From Isoetes taiwanensis (Eukaryota; Streptophyta; Lycopodiopsida; Isoetales; Isoetaceae), in contig JAJEKV010000010.1 in assembly GCA_021234155.1 (NCBI GenBank), positions 19,009,418-19,073,417 on the forward strand: a DNA stretch of 64,000 nt. Reading direction: 5' to 3'. The notes beneath the pieces were generated by a model. It saw nothing but the letters and a program-made list of their open reading frames with translations. It was not told the origin of the DNA and did not search any database. Positions 22,875 to 36,100 of the stretch are shown here, in pieces. Made by a program: the position numbers and the translations under genes. Within the stretch, counting starts at the first letter, position 1; each line of letters opens with the position of its first letter.

Positions 22875-24194
22875 GGCGCCTTCTTCTTAATCTGTCTCAC
22901 TAATAAGTATTTTGATCAACAAACATGTCTTTGAGCAAAAGTCTTCTTTGTTGATGTAATTCTTGAATGAAATGAAGGATATATTAACTTACGTAGAGAG
23001 AGAGCGTAAATGACATGTGAATCTCAATTCACAAGCAAAAGGGAGTCAACATTTGCTAAATATTTATTTGGAAGATAGAACTTAATGATACTTCCTTGTT
23101 ATTTCAATAAGCGTACCCAATCCTCACCAATTAAAGTATGTTGTTAACTCGTGTTCGGTGGTCCCTCGAAAGTATATGATGGTAATCAATGATTGGAATA
23201 CAATTGTGTTATAATATGTTTGGAGTGATTGTTTAAAAGGGGCTATTTATTAGACACTCTAGAAATAGCATAGCATGTTAAATAGTTGATATAGGGTATC
23301 CATTAAGTTCTCTTGCATTAAGCCTCGACCATATCTAGGTTGCAATTTTGGCCAAATCCACATTAGAAAAGTCTATTTTTAGTACCATTTAACCACCAAA
23401 TTTGGCACACTGACTTGAGCAATTAATTAATTATGTAAATGATCCATCCCCGGGGGGGGTGGGGAGGGAAGATTCCAAAATCATTTCCATGAAGGGGTTT
23501 TTAGATTAATAGGAAATAGGAAATAGGAAATATAATAATTGTAGATTGTTGATTGTATTGGTCAAAGCATTATCATGAAGACATTGAATTGTTTTGGTGG
23601 GGTTCGAGCCCAAAAAAATCATAGAATATCATACTTATTAGGGCTTGAATTTAATGGCCCATCCAACTGGGAAAAATGCCGCCTTCCATTTTATGTTACC
23701 AGAAAAAGCTAAGTTTACCTCCTTTTTAAGCCTGTTTCCTGGACGTTTTGCAAAAAAATAGCCATAAAGTTACCGAATTTGTTTTTTTTTTTTAACTCGT
23801 CAGAAAATTTTAAGGATGGCCGTATTTTTTGAACGCGAGCACATTGTAAAAGTCAACAATATAAATTCTTCTCACAAGGATACGTTGCATTTCTATATTA
23901 AAAAGGATTTATGAACATTGTTCGACAAACATTTCAGGCACAAGCAAAGAATTCCATGTTGTTTCTCACGTAACTGGACATATTAAATTTAGAGCCGAAG
24001 TTTTGCATTATCTTAATAAAAAACTCTTATCATTATCTTAACATATATAATGATTATAGGGACGGTTTTTTAGCATATTCTTCGGCGTCGAGGCACTCAT
24101 CTCGACCATTGATCAAATAAAAAACACATGTCCACCGTTCAAATTTATCCACTATGAAAAGCACCTCTTACAAAAGCCACCGACAAAGAAATAT
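22875..24194. other. upstream region and spacer
   Basis: The first 120 bases are the probable leader and promoter of the minus-strand gene (agagagaga tract near 22996, TATA-like at about 22985). The remainder is AT-rich, with a G-run near 23451 and no supported gene. Confidence 0.45.
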
Positions 24195-24651
24195 TTGACG
24201 ATGGCTATGGATGAGGAGGAATCGATATGGAAGGAGTCCGGCTTTCAGTTTTCCTCCTATGTGGTCTTCTCATCTCACACGTTTGTTTAGGGCAATAGAA
24301 ATTGAAGCAAAGAAAATAAGTTTGCCTCCCGCGTCTCTGCCCCTTATGCTCCAAGAAAACAGCAAACAGCGTTGTTGCATTAGTTTCCTTATTAGATTTT
24401 CGAACATGGGAGGCTCTGGGCCTAGCGCTGCCCCTTTGCCGCTCCAGAAGACAGTACCTTTTAGTGGAGATATGGGAGCTAGTGTTTTGGTGCAGGTGCG
24501 ATGTGGATTGACTATGTTTTTCTGAGGCATCAATTAGATGGGCCCTGCGCTCTGGCGTTTTACAATCTCCCGCTGCCACCGAGCTGGTTAATATGTTTCT
24601 AGAGCAAGCTCTTGCTGATCATAAGCTTGTGTTGATTGGCACTGTTAAGGT
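24195..24651 (+). pseudogene. exon-like block of an unknown gene
   Basis: A frame from 24211 to 24525 reads a mixed, protein-like sequence (ENSKQRCCISFLIRFSNMGG). A second frame nearby reads TELVNMFLEQALADHKLVLI and ends GTVK directly before a donor-like gtgagt at 24650. The two do not join in frame. With the block at 25128-25390, which has the same orientation, this looks like a decayed multi-exon gene. I do not recognise the family. Confidence 0.35.
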
Positions 24652-24799
24652 GAGTCCTCCCTTTTTTTCTATCTGCATTGTTGTCATTTGGTTCCCATGC
24701 CGGATAGTATTCATTTATTCGAGGATCTTTTGGTTTTAATCCAGATTTAATTTTTTGCACGCAAAGATTCAGTGACTGGTAAGCTTGATAAGTCAAACA

Positions 24800-25390
<591 letters not shown>

Positions 25391-26871
25391 GGTCAGAGAG
25401 GAATCCTTAGACAAATAAGGATTATTTTATTTCACTGATATGCATCGTTATCAGGACAATTCCAAAGATGGGCTTGCACTGGAGATAGTTTTTGCACATT
25501 CTTCTTCCATTTGGCTTAATGGATATAGCTGGTAGATGTAGGTTTACTTCATGGTAGATTATCATGGGTAATTAAAGCATTTCCTCCTGCAATTCTTACA
25601 CTTTTAATATCGAAATTTGTTGCACCTAATGTTGTACCATCTTCATTTGGAATATTTGATGTTAAAATATTGCTATTATTGTGCCCTTCCATGCAACTGC
25701 AACATGTCTTGAAGGTAAGTTTAAATAGCAGAGCATTTAAACTACATTGAAGCTAAACTGATTATTGCACTTTCTTTCCTTTTAGCTTCAGTGAGGCTAT
25801 CCAGTACTGGCATGTAGTTAAATCAGTTTGTGAAAGGATTTGCATCACGGTTTCACCAATGAGATCAACAATGTAAGCCAAAAAGGTTCTGTCCGAGGAA
25901 TGGATGTTGAGCTCTATGTATCTGGTCAGAAAACACCATGCTAAAATAGTCTCCAATCATTTTTTGTAGAAAAATTATCTCCGAAGATTGGAGGTTGAGC
26001 TCTATCTATACGGTCAGGAAATGGAAACGACCATGCTAAAACAGTCTTGCAGACTATATTATATCTTATCATAATTATTGTTATGGTAATTTGGGAGATT
26101 CAAATCAGCCTTAATACAATCTTTCCTCTTAGTGATCATCCAGCTTTTTAGCAAAGCTGCCTAATAGTTGTTTGCATAATAGGTTGCTTCAGAAGGAAGC
26201 GGCATTCTTTCAATGCAAGAATAACAATTTCATGACTGTATATAATGTGCATATAATAGAATATGTGAGTGCACAATTACTTGAAAGAAGCAGCAAATGA
26301 ACCTGGCTACATATAACATGCCAATGTTCATCATTATAATGCATAAAAACTGACACTAGATGTATCAGAATATTCAATAAAACTTACCAAAGCTTATCTA
26401 ACAAGAAACGTCCATCTCTTCTTATCTAACAAGAAACGTCTATCTCTTTTTAATAAGTACCTTGAAATCGTTACAGAACAAAATACATCATCCTATTCCA
26501 CTAGATCTTTTATTTTTTCCTTCGTCTATTATCTTCATTAGTTATGTAGCAGCATCTGGGTGTGCCCTGAACTTCTATTATTTTGATGTGCATAATGTTG
26601 GTGAACAATATTTACAAATGCACAACAATGTAGAATGCAGATCTCAAATAACTTACATGAAAGCAAGATTTGCTTATAAGGTATTTCAATAAAATGCAGG
26701 AGTTGGGTAGCATTCCAATGTAGCGATATGAGCAGAAGTTGATGCCATCTCTTGCAAAATCCATACCAGATGAATTAATAACTCCGGAAAGTAAGTAGTA
26801 TTCCAGTTGTTGAGTTGCATATGTGCAAATTAGACGTTAATAATGGGTCTAACTTGACAAGTTTGGAACCA
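25391..26871. other. non-genic stretch
   Basis: AT-rich sequence. Short duplicated words occur (ttatctaacaagaaacgtc twice near 26394-26440; gttgagctctat..gtcaggaaa twice near 25907 and 25993). The second pair suggests an old local duplication of 75-85 bases. No gene seen. Confidence 0.45.
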
Positions 26872-26918
26872 AAGAAATGTTCGCGGCGGCCTTGGCCACC
26901 GCAATAAATTTCTTGTAT
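26872..26918. repeat. GC-rich palindromic module, copy 2
   Basis: agaaatgttcgcggcggcc - tt - ggccaccgcaataaatttct: the same palindrome as at 8896 in the opposite orientation, with one arm slightly decayed. The flanks are unrelated to the other two copies outside about 50 bases. Confidence 0.75.
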
Positions 26919-27479
26919 ATATAAACACACTTTGATGTGTGGGACACATCAGTTGCTCCTTTCCATCTGGGCCGTCGAATTTCAGGGGTTAAATCTCGGC
27001 CATATATTTAGATGTGTGTACATGCATGGGCATGCATGGGGGCATGCACACCATCTGTGAACCGTCGGATCAAAGTGGAAGGCAAAATCATAGTCTTTGA
27101 TTTTTGTAAGGAAGGTGTAAGGAAGGTTGCTTAAAGGTGATTTGGTGTAGGAGATCTTAGCCGTTAGATCAAAATGTTAGGATAAATCCTAGCCATTAAG
27201 TTTTTATATTAAATTACATTTTTTCTTTTAAATGAGGTGAGGTGGCATCCTCATTAATAAAAATGTAGCGAGATGGCAAAGCATTTAGTGGATGGACTTT
27301 CTAGGAAGCTTCCTTTTTTCTTAATCGCATCCAAAGGCCCCTGACTTGCACTAGAGGGGTCGGTTAAGGTGGGGCCCACGTCGTTGGATTCCTCTCGTCG
27401 AGAGTTTTCCAATGAGTGGTGTTTTGGCACCGTTCCGTCAAAGTTGGAACCAACTTGATCAGATCCTAAGAATCTTCTT
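26919..27479. other. spacer with repeated gccgt(t/c)(a/g)gatc words
   Basis: The sequence contains several gccgtcgaat/ccgtcggatc/ccgttagatc words and a gcatgcatgggcatgcatgg stretch (27020-27050). The segment 27375-27440 (ggattcctctcgtcgagag, ttttccaatg) is echoed at 29960-30030 and loosely at 29350-29400. It may be the head of the repeat family whose body is the GAATCT array. Confidence 0.4.
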
Positions 27480-29045
27480 ATATTCAAATCTTAATGGAAT
27501 CTAGGGGAATCTTCCTAGGATCTTTGAGAATCTAGAGGAATCTCAATAGAATCCTAAAGAATCTATAGGAATCACAATAGAATCTTTGCGAATCTAGTGG
27601 AATCCAATGGAATTTTCATAAATCTTAACGAAATCTATGATACACGAAGAGAATCTAGGGGAATCTTCTTGGGATCTTTGAGATTCTGGGGGAATCTCAT
27701 TAGAACCTTGCCTTCAAACAAAAAAAAAATCTTTAGGAATCTATAGGAATCACAAGAGAATCTTTGCGAACCTAGATGAATCCAGTGGAATCATCATAAA
27801 TCTTTGAGAATCTAGGGGAATCTTGATGGAATCTTAGAGAATCTAGGGAAATCTTCATAGGATTAGAGAATCTAGAAGAATCTACATAGAATCCTGGGGA
27901 ATCTATGGGAATCTTGGGAGAATCTAGAGGAATTTAAGGGAATCTCATAAAAAATTTTAGAATCTAGGTAATCTTAAGAATCTAAAGGAACCTTAGGGAA
28001 TCTAGTGGAATCTCAAAAGGATCTTTGAGAATCTAGGGGAATCTTCATAGGATCTTAGAGAATCTAGGAGAATCTACATAGAATCTTGGGGGATCTATGG
28101 GATTCTTGAGAGAATCTTTGAGAATCTAGGGGTGTCCTCATAAGATGTAAGGGAAGCTAAAAGAATCTACATAAATTCTTGAGGAATCTATAGGAATTTA
28201 GGATAGTCTTTGAAAGTTTCGGGGAATCTCAAGAGAATCTTAGGGACTATGGGAATCTGAAAAGGATCTATGGGAATCTGAGGAATCTTCATAGAATACT
28301 TAAGAATCTAGGGAAATCTTGATAGGATCTTAAAGAATCTAGGAGAATCTACATAGAATCTTGGGAAATCATGTGAATCTTGAGAGAATCTTTGGGAACC
28401 TAGGGGAATCCTGATGGAAACTTTGAGAATCTTGATGGAATCTTGGAGAGCCCAAGGGAATCTTCATAGGATCTTAGAGAGCCTACGAGAATCTATATAG
28501 ATTCTTGGGGAATCTAACCTTGAGAGAATCTAGAGGAATCTTGGAGAATCTAAGGGAATCTTCATAGGATCGAAGGAAATGTAGGAGAATCTACATAAAG
28601 TTCATTTAGAGGAATCTTTTATGATCTAGGGGAATCTCGATAGAAACCTGGAGAATCTTCAGGACTTTCATATGATCTAAGGGAACCTAGGAGAATATAC
28701 ATAGAATCTTGAGGAATGTAGAAGAATCTTGAGGAATGTAGAAGAATCTTGGGATAATCTTTGAAAATCTAGGGGAATCTCTGTAGAATTTTTAGAATGT
28801 AAGAGAATCTTTCATACTGTATGTGTTTTGTATGGTGACTCTTGGAATCTTAATGGTTGATATAATCTCGAGGAATCTTAATAGAATCCTAGAGAATCTT
28901 GAGGAATTTTCACATAATCCAAGGGAATCTAGGAGAATATACATGGAATCTTGAGAAATATAGAGGAATCTTGGGATAGTTTTTGAAAATCTAGGGGAAT
29001 CTCTGTAGAATCTTAAGAATCTAGGAGAGTCTTTTGCACTAGGTA
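27480..29045. repeat. degenerate GAATCT-word array
   Basis: For about 1.55 kb the plus strand is built from the hexamer GAATCT and near variants, about 70 exact copies by eye, spaced 10-25 bases. The typical phrase is gaatctaggggaatcttcat, aggatcttagagaatctagg, agaatctacatagaatctt. A higher-order period exists: the block 28690-28860 is repeated imperfectly at 28930-29060 (gagaatatacat.., then tttgaaaatctaggggaatc). The opposite strand reads AGATTC. It has no long ORF, hairpin unit or terminal repeat, and it is neither a CRISPR array nor a simple microsatellite. Confidence 0.88.
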
Positions 29046-29499
29046 TATTTTGTAGGTTATTTTTCACACATTTTTGTCACAAATTTCTCCAAATGTGTAG
29101 GCCCTAAATATTAATAAACTTGTTTATATATATCAAAAAATTTTGTGCAGGTCACAAATTTATTTGAAAGTTTTCCTATTTCAATCGATTGGGTTGTAAT
29201 GTTCCTAGACTTTGCCCAACAATAGTTATGAAGATAAAAACAAATCAAAGGTGCATTAGTGCACCACTTTTCTACGCATCTTCCTTTTGTAAGATGACTT
29301 CAATTGTCCATAGATTGTGTTGCTGGTGTTAGAACCAAGTGGAACTGTCCCCATTGGGCTCTACTTGTCGGGAACTTTTCATAGAGGAATGGTTTGACAT
29401 CATTGAACAATGGATCAGTGACAGAGACGAGATTTTGAGAGATTCCCACTGAAGCTTGAGGGAATACGGGGGAACTTAGAAAACTTATAAAGAATTTGA

Positions 29500-30210
29500 T
29501 AAAATCTTCACAGAATCTCGATGAATTTTCAAACTCTTGGAGAATATACAAGAATAGAATTTCAGATAATCTTGGAGAGTTTAATAGAATCTTCATGGAA
29601 TATCAAGAAAATTTTGAGTGCATATTAGATAATCCTTGGAAATCCAACGAAATCATGATGGATTCTAAAAAGATTTTGACTACTGGGTAAAGCTAGACAA
29701 TGGTTCCCTTTAAAACTGTTACGACTTCACACAAATTGCGGCAGTTTGCCGCACTGCACTTCTAGATATTCTAGCAAATCCAACATATTGAAAATTGATA
29801 ATGTTTGAAAGTTTTGGACTGAGATCAACAGCCTGACATTCACATCTTTTCAAGTTCACTCGCATAAATTCAGGTAAAGAGAAATACAAGGTCACCACGT
29901 TAAATTCCTTGTAGAGCATAATTAATAAAGCAGGCATGACTTCATAAGTTGTGGGGTGTTCAATATTATGGTGAAATCACGCTATTGGATTTCTCTCATA
30001 GAGCTTTCCAATGGTGGACATTGTTTCATTTCAGTGGCTTATCATGCCATCGAGTTAAATACAATCTTAGGAAATCTTGAGAGAATCCATGGAATTTAAA
30101 CTAGTGTATTTTTAATAAAGTGTCAGGGAATCTTGTGGAATCTAAAGGAAAACTAAAGGAATGCCTGTCATATAATCTTAGGGAACCTTGTGCAATCTTA
30201 GGGACTTCAA
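29500..30210. repeat. outlying GAATCT-type segments
   Basis: Shorter stretches of the same word style occur at about 29500-29690 (aatctcgatgaatt, aatcttggagag) and 30060-30210 (ggaatcttgtggaatcta). Unrelated sequence lies between, including 29955-30045, which resembles 27375-27440. This points to further, more decayed copies of the same repeat family. Confidence 0.5.
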
Positions 30211-30868
30211 ATGCCTGGTAAAGCTAGATACTATATCTCTTTCATATTGTTCTAACTTCACACAAATCCCGTCGTAGTGACTTACCATCATGCTAAATTT
30301 CTTTATTTTGCAAGCTATTTATATTTCTTATAAAAGAAAAGTTACTAGCAGTAGAGTAGGCCTGGTGCAGAAGATAAGAAGGAGATAAACACCCATGCGG
30401 GCCCCTTACAACAGATAAACATGTAATTATTAGCTCCCACAATTGGATTGTTTGGCACCTTCAAAAGCTGGAATATTAGCTCCATGTATCAGCATCTGAG
30501 AATCTGTTGCTCAAAGGTGCAAATAAAGATTGACACTACCTATTTCCACGTTTTCAGCTGGCTGGTTGATGGGTTAGGTATCTGTTATGCATCACCATGC
30601 TTCAATCAACGATGGGCATTGCTTGGATTGAAAAGCCTGCCGATTAAAGACATAGATAAATTTATAGTCTTATTTATAAATAATTCATTTTGCATTTCCA
30701 AAGCAAACTGGCAATAAAGGTACATTAAACTTGTCAAAAATGCACTTCACATTTTTTTTTTTTCATAAAACATTCTAGGTCCCGTAGCTAAACTTGGAGG
30801 ATATTCAATGTAAGAGGTAGTGATTGGTTCTTTGAAAGATGAAGCAATTTCTTAATGTGTTACAACAT
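30211..30868. other. non-genic stretch
   Basis: No supported gene; T-run at about 30754-30765. Confidence 0.45.
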
Positions 30869-30879
30869 ATACAACATGC

Positions 30880-31025
30880 TTAGTGCACTGTGTATGGGTG
30901 GTTTTGCTTAGTGGACTATTTCGTCCTCTAGGTTTTGAGTCCCATGTCACAGGTCCCTTGTATGTATCTTGATTTTTCTTGATAATAGATTGTCGTCCTT
31001 CAAAAAAAAAAAAAAAAAAAAAAAA
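30880..31025 (+). mobile_element. truncated LINE 3' end, TSD ATACAACATGC
   Basis: A 146-base insertion ends in a run of A's. It is flanked by an 11-base direct repeat, ATACAACATGC (30869-30879 and 31026-31036), the mark of target-primed reverse transcription. Its sequence (tgtgtatgggtggttttgct .. ccttgtatgtatcttgattt) matches the 3' end of the minus-strand LINE at 10155-10260. It is a 5'-truncated copy of that family. Confidence 0.88.
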
Positions 31026-31036
31026 ATACAACATGC

Positions 31037-31551
31037 AATACAACATTCTGATCTATTAAAACATAGACGACGCTACCAAATAAAATCTTAAAATCGGTGT
31101 GATGAGTATCTATTTCGACGGACCGATGTCGATTAACACCAAGACCGCTTGGATTTAGGGCCCTAGGGCTGGCCGGGCCGATCTATGTTGGTACGCCTTG
31201 GGCTGCCCATCGCATCTATGGAAGGTAGCAACAAGAAGGTGCATGCTTCTTCTGCAGATCTTGTGCCGTTTTTTGCTGGTTTTCTGGATGGAGAAGGGAT
31301 TGGCTTAGGGCAAGGATTTTCATTTGTGGCCAGGCGAAGGGACTTCTTCTGCTTTGATTCACAGGCAAGGATCCATGGCTTTCACCCAGGTGATCCATAT
31401 TTAAATCTTTCGAAATATAATCTGGCAGAAAAGTTCTTTTCTTTTTCCCATTTCTTACTGGCAGAAGTACACAGAGCAGGTAGATGGAAGCAGCAGGGTT
31501 TGTTTCTTTTTGTAGCCATGGCAGTGTGATTAGTCAGCTATTGAAAATTAT
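31037..31551 (+). other. spacer with an unsupported 114-codon frame
   Basis: A frame at 31185-31529 starts near ATGGAAGGTAGCAAC (31218) and runs 114 codons. It has no recognised domain and no splice support; I do not call it a gene. Confidence 0.3.
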
Positions 31552-32510
31552 GGCAGAATGTTTTGGTGTTTGATTACAGTTGATAATTTAAGACTGGGCT
31601 CTGAGAGTAGTCTGGTGGGTTGGGCTTGTTCTAAGCCTAACTAGCTTCAAGATAACTGTTTGAGCCACAGTAACCTTCTGCTATTATCTAGATTGTTGAT
31701 TGGTTAGGCTGCTTGGAGGCAGAGAATCAGATTCATAAAAGAAGGTGGCAGCTTCAGGAATAGTGTGGCAGCCTATTCCATTTATTACTGCTTTCTCTTT
31801 AATGTTCTATGTATATATGGGAATTTCCATGTGCCTTTGCAGATGTGGTCAGGTAAATTGGATTAAAAATCTTGAAATTCAAGTTTCGGGAGACCTTGGA
31901 TTTCACTTTCTGATGAAGGGTTATGTAGACTGTTAGTTCTTGAATCTTTGCCCGTATGGAAGCATGATGACCTAGAGGTTTCTCCAACAATGCACCATCT
32001 TTTGGATCATCTTCTAGGGCTGGGCTTGGAGGTCTAGTTGGATTTTAATGGATTTAGAAGCATGGGGAGCTAGGAGCTTTGCTACCTCTACAATGGGAAT
32101 GTGTTCTCTTCAGGCATAAGGTTTGGGCAATTGCTTGGCTACATGTCCTTCTTTTTATTCAGGTTTTGGTCCAATTTATCTTACTAGTCTGCAAAGGATA
32201 CTGGGATTTACTACTTGCACTTAATTCAAATCTGGCCAGTAAGGGTAACAGAAGCTGTTGCAGTTGAGCTGTAAGTGGAATAGTGGTGGAAATTTATGGA
32301 GAAGGTCCTATAGTATTTGGTTCAGCAGAAGAAGGTTGTTCCCTATAGTAAGTTGACCCAAAGAAGATGTTGAACAACTCCATGATGAGTACTCTTCCTT
32401 TTTCATTTACTGTATATTCTGAGAACAGTTTCTATCTTTTTCCCTGAATCTTCAGGGTTTTTTTGTGCTGTAAAGTTTTATCATATGAATACAAAAACTG
32501 CCGTTTCTTC

Positions 32511-32538
<28 letters not shown>
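31552..32538 (+). mobile_element. probable 5'-truncated L1 LINE 3' region with poly(A)
   Basis: G/T-rich, non-open sequence ends atgaatacaaaaactgccgt, ttcttc and an A-run at 32511-32538. That is the usual look of a plant L1 3' end. An 8-base AAAATTAT occurs at 31544-31551 and directly after the tail at 32541-32548, and may be the target duplication, though AT-rich words repeat easily. No RT motif is visible. Confidence 0.45.
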
Positions 32539-32541
<3 letters not shown>

Positions 32542-32548
32542 AAATTAT

Positions 32549-34610
32549 AGTATAGATGGGGTTTAGCTTCCTCAAAGTTGGATTTCCCATAAGCATCAAT
32601 GCCACTTCGTTTTTTTGCAATTTGCTTAATCCCTTTATTTTGTGCACAACAATTAGTAAAAATTTTAAGGTGCTTTTTGTGTAGCATTAGGAGGAAATAG
32701 CACAACAGTATATATATCATGTCCATGTTGCACATTGTTCCCGTTGAGGTAGCGGTGGGTTTACGTTGATCCCTAGCCAAACGCAAGTAAAGGCCCTAAG
32801 AGTGTATATTTTCTGATAAAGCTTAGTCACACATTTTCAAAAAAGGAGGGAATAGTTGCGTGCGTACCATTTGCATAGCAAACCTCAAGGTAGTATAGTC
32901 CCACAATTGTGTAAACAGAGAAAATATTGCTATGTATCTCAATCAAGCAAAGCATGGACTGGTACAGATTGTGTAACGTAAAATTATGCCGACCAATAAA
33001 GGCCACCATAAGTCATCACATAACTAGACCATCACAGGCAGCTGACATGCTAAGAAAGTGTTTAAGGAAAAATAGCACAACTATGAGTGAATCAGAAGAC
33101 AAACCATGTATAATCAAGCTGAGACATGTTCAAATTCTGCCACCATATGTGCTCTGAAGAGCTTATCTTGAAAGTGTTTTTTATAGACATGATTAAGGGA
33201 ATAAAATGAACTTAATATGTGCAATTTTCATGCAATTGTCACAAGAATTTGATGTAGATTGAGAAGACATTTTATTATAACTCTCTTGAGGAGTATATCG
33301 TGACAACAGTATTTTTACAAAATAAACAGAGTTAGGCATAAATAACAGCTTAAAAGATCTTCAAATGCAACTAATATCTTCTTTACATCTATATTCTTTC
33401 AGACCTGCTCTCATCACAACTTTAAACCTTGATTTGCAGTGAGGGTGTCTTGTCTGCAGTAGATATGCTCTTCAACATCCCATATAGATACTAAATAACT
33501 GTCTGTCGCTAAACATTCAAGATTATTTTTGTCATCCAACAATATTACTTGGAATATAATTGTAAGCGCTTCATCTAATATCACGTGATTCTTGGATAAT
33601 TATGCAGTCGCACTATGTAAGCCAAAAGCATACATGGATAGACAACACATGCGAATGCAATTAGCGCCAAGCATGCACTTGAGATTCAAATTATCAAGTG
33701 GCCAAATTATAAGATGATACATGAGAATCGTACCTTTGACTGAAAGAGATGAAGAATGACCCAAGTCAGCAAACAAGACCTTAATTCCTGCTTAACACGT
33801 GGAAATTTGACATAAAATCATGGAGTAGACAAGCCTTATATGAATAAATCATGATTTATTACTGTTGGTATATGCTATTATTTGCACAGATCAAGCGAGT
33901 CACTTGTTGAAATGTTGGCAGATCCTTGCGAACATCTTTTCTTGAGAATCAATCACCATAGTAGAACTGATTAAAAGTGCAATATCAATCAGACCTTTGT
34001 CTGCATATGGGTTGAATGTCATCTAATTCTTGTCACTAGTATGGCATATTCTCTTAGTTATGCTGCAATAGAGGTTCCATAGCAATGCAGTTGTTTGACA
34101 TTCAATCCTTCCATCCACTGCGTGATCGTTTCTGCCTCAAACTTCCTCCTCCAGTAACAATTTTCATTGTGCCGATGGTATAAAGCTATATGGTCTGTCA
34201 GAGGATCTGATAGTTGCCTGATAACATCTCATTTATTGAGAAGCAAGCAAAGGGCTTCTTTGGAATGGGGTAGGCACTAAACAAATGATTTCTCAATAAA
34301 GCATCCTCTCACAAATCTATAATGCAAATGCAAAGAGTCATCTTTAAATCTTTACTTGCAATTTCCAGCTAGTTCTAACATTTTGCAGTTAAAAGCTCCA
34401 ATGTTGCTGCATAATATACAGCTCCAGTGGCTCCAACCCTTTCATTGCATAAACTTTTGTCTTCAACAGCCTGTGAATCCTTCCAACTGGAAACTGTGAC
34501 ATTTTCTAGAAAAGCCACCAAAAAATCTCAAATTAAATTGCTCTCATAAATCTGTATCCTCTGTTCAAGAGTAAGAGATAACTTATTCAAGAATAGACAA
34601 AGGAAACATG
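32549..34610. other. non-genic stretch, about 2 kb
   Basis: AT-rich DNA without a supported gene or mobile-element boundary. Confidence 0.5.
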
Positions 34611-35175
34611 AGAATAAGAATGAGAATAAGAATGATTTTTTATCGTCCACTGAGGCCAATCGGCTTATGGGATCCATAAGGAGCGCATCAAACTTATTAC
34701 TGTCCGGGTTAAAAAAACCCCGCCCCGAAGGGTTTTCGAGGGAAAAACCGTGGCAGTAATAAGAATGCTGTCAAATTGTACAAGTATACATCATCATGAA
34801 ATAAATGTATATATACATGTCAAGTGTGTGCCCGAGGACATAGCTGATCTCGCATGTCCATAACCTCCTGAAGGTATGATCCCAGCACCCGTACGGATGT
34901 TGTGCTCAATGTCTCATGTAACGGCTGGCCAGGCCTAACCAACTCAACATAGCGCATCCGGATTTGATCATATGCTGGGCAACTTTGAAGGGTATGAGAT
35001 TCATCCTCAATGACTCCCATTTGGCAGCATTGACAGAGTCTGTCCTGGCGTGGCTCACCAATCCATTTGCCCGTCTCAATTCGAAGATGATGTGCCCCTA
35101 TGCGAATGGAGGCAATGAGTTTGTGCCTTTTCATGGGCAAGTGGGTACGCAGGTAGCATTGCGGGCCTTGAGAGA
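34611..35175 (-). mobile_element. truncated LINE (relative of 6198-8028), microsatellite tail
   Basis: The minus-strand LINE fragment starts inside the C-terminal coding part (about 35175). It ends ccgattggcctca, GTGGACGATAAAAAAT and then two 12-base units agaataagaatg (34611-34634 on the plus strand). The 3' untranslated part shares ggtttttccc..gggg..gttttttt with the 6198 element. The tail unit differs from TTCC and from the ATTTA tail at 53850. Confidence 0.75.
34820..35175 (-). pseudogene. LINE reverse transcriptase C-terminal finger
   Basis: The reading GPQCYLRTHLPMKRHKLIAS, IRIGAHHLRIETGKW, RLCQCCQMGVIEDESHTLQS and CPAYDQIR aligns along its length with the end of the 6213-7820 protein (GPHQHLKAHISTKKWRAIAA, HHLKIETGRW, RLCQCC, CPAYAHIR). 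It is the C-terminal zinc-finger-like module only; everything upstream was lost by 5' truncation. The stop at 34820 is at the family position. Confidence 0.8.
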
Positions 35176-36100
35176 AAGAAAAGAAAAAACGAATGTCAAC
35201 ACTTTATCTACAAATGGGTTTTTTCTTATCATTCAAGCATCAATAACAGGAGACTTACTCACAAGAACGTCTTTAGCACCCTTGTCGGCCTAGTTTTCGA
35301 CGACCAACATAGTTGAAAATGCAACATAACAGAGCTGGACACCAAGTTCCTTAAGGATTTCTAATTTTCTTGACCGTAGATTTTGAGGTGGAGTGCAATA
35401 TGAATAGGATAGAATTTGAGAATTTGTTGTGGGGGGGTTAAGCAAGCCTAGGACAATGAGAAACACATGGATAGGATAGAATATATAACACAATAAGAGG
35501 GGTTGCTTTTGTATTTTTGTACTTTTTTTCTTAAGCTTTTTATATGATTTCGTGGTGTATTCTCATGGATATACTAATGAGTACATCTAGAGTGCGCATA
35601 TGCATTCCTTATTTTTTATGGCACTTGCCAATGGTTTAACCCCTTAAAAAAAAGAACCTGATTCATCGCATGCAAATCTCGAGAGGTATTGCTTTAGGGT
35701 TCTGCTCTTCCACCGGGGTATTTTAGGGTGCCCTTGATTTTTCGGCCGGAGTAGCATGATGGTTAATCAAAATGGCAGGTCTCTAGCAGATGGACGAAAT
35801 TGAAATCCCCAAATAGGGTTTCTGTCAAATTTCGAAGGAGATTTCGAGGGAGTTTTTGCCAATGGTTAACAGGTTCTGGAGTTTTAGGGGCGGACAAGGC
35901 GGTCCAGATGTATTTTGAACCTCTGATTTTTGTTTGCAGGGGCATAAAGCCAGATTTACGTAACCAAGGCACTAATATTTAGGGCCTTAGCCATGGCTGG
36001 CAGAGATGGATGTATCCTATGATAGATCACATGTTCTGCAGGCAAGTAAATAGAACACAAGTCTTTATTTTCTTATAAATTGAGCATTTGTCTTTGTTTA
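35176..36100. other. spacer; 35500-35660 is repeated at 61370-61510
   Basis: The segment ggggttgcttttgtattttt..tatatgattt..gtacatctagagtgcgcat (about 35500-35610), and the part to about 35645 (ggcacttgccaatggttt), recurs on the opposite strand at about 61370-61510. Both copies start at a G/C run, so this is probably one end of an unnamed dispersed repeat. No gene was found here. Confidence 0.55.

Noticed and set aside
27480-29045. Array considered as a CRISPR or simple satellite
   Set aside because: Units are very short and irregularly spaced, there are no unique spacers of constant length, and the context is a plant genome.
34691-34752. ccccgccccgaagggttttcg hairpin as a transcription terminator
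   Set aside because: It lies in the 3' untranslated region of a LINE and aligns with the relative at 6198-8028; bacterial-type terminators do not apply here.
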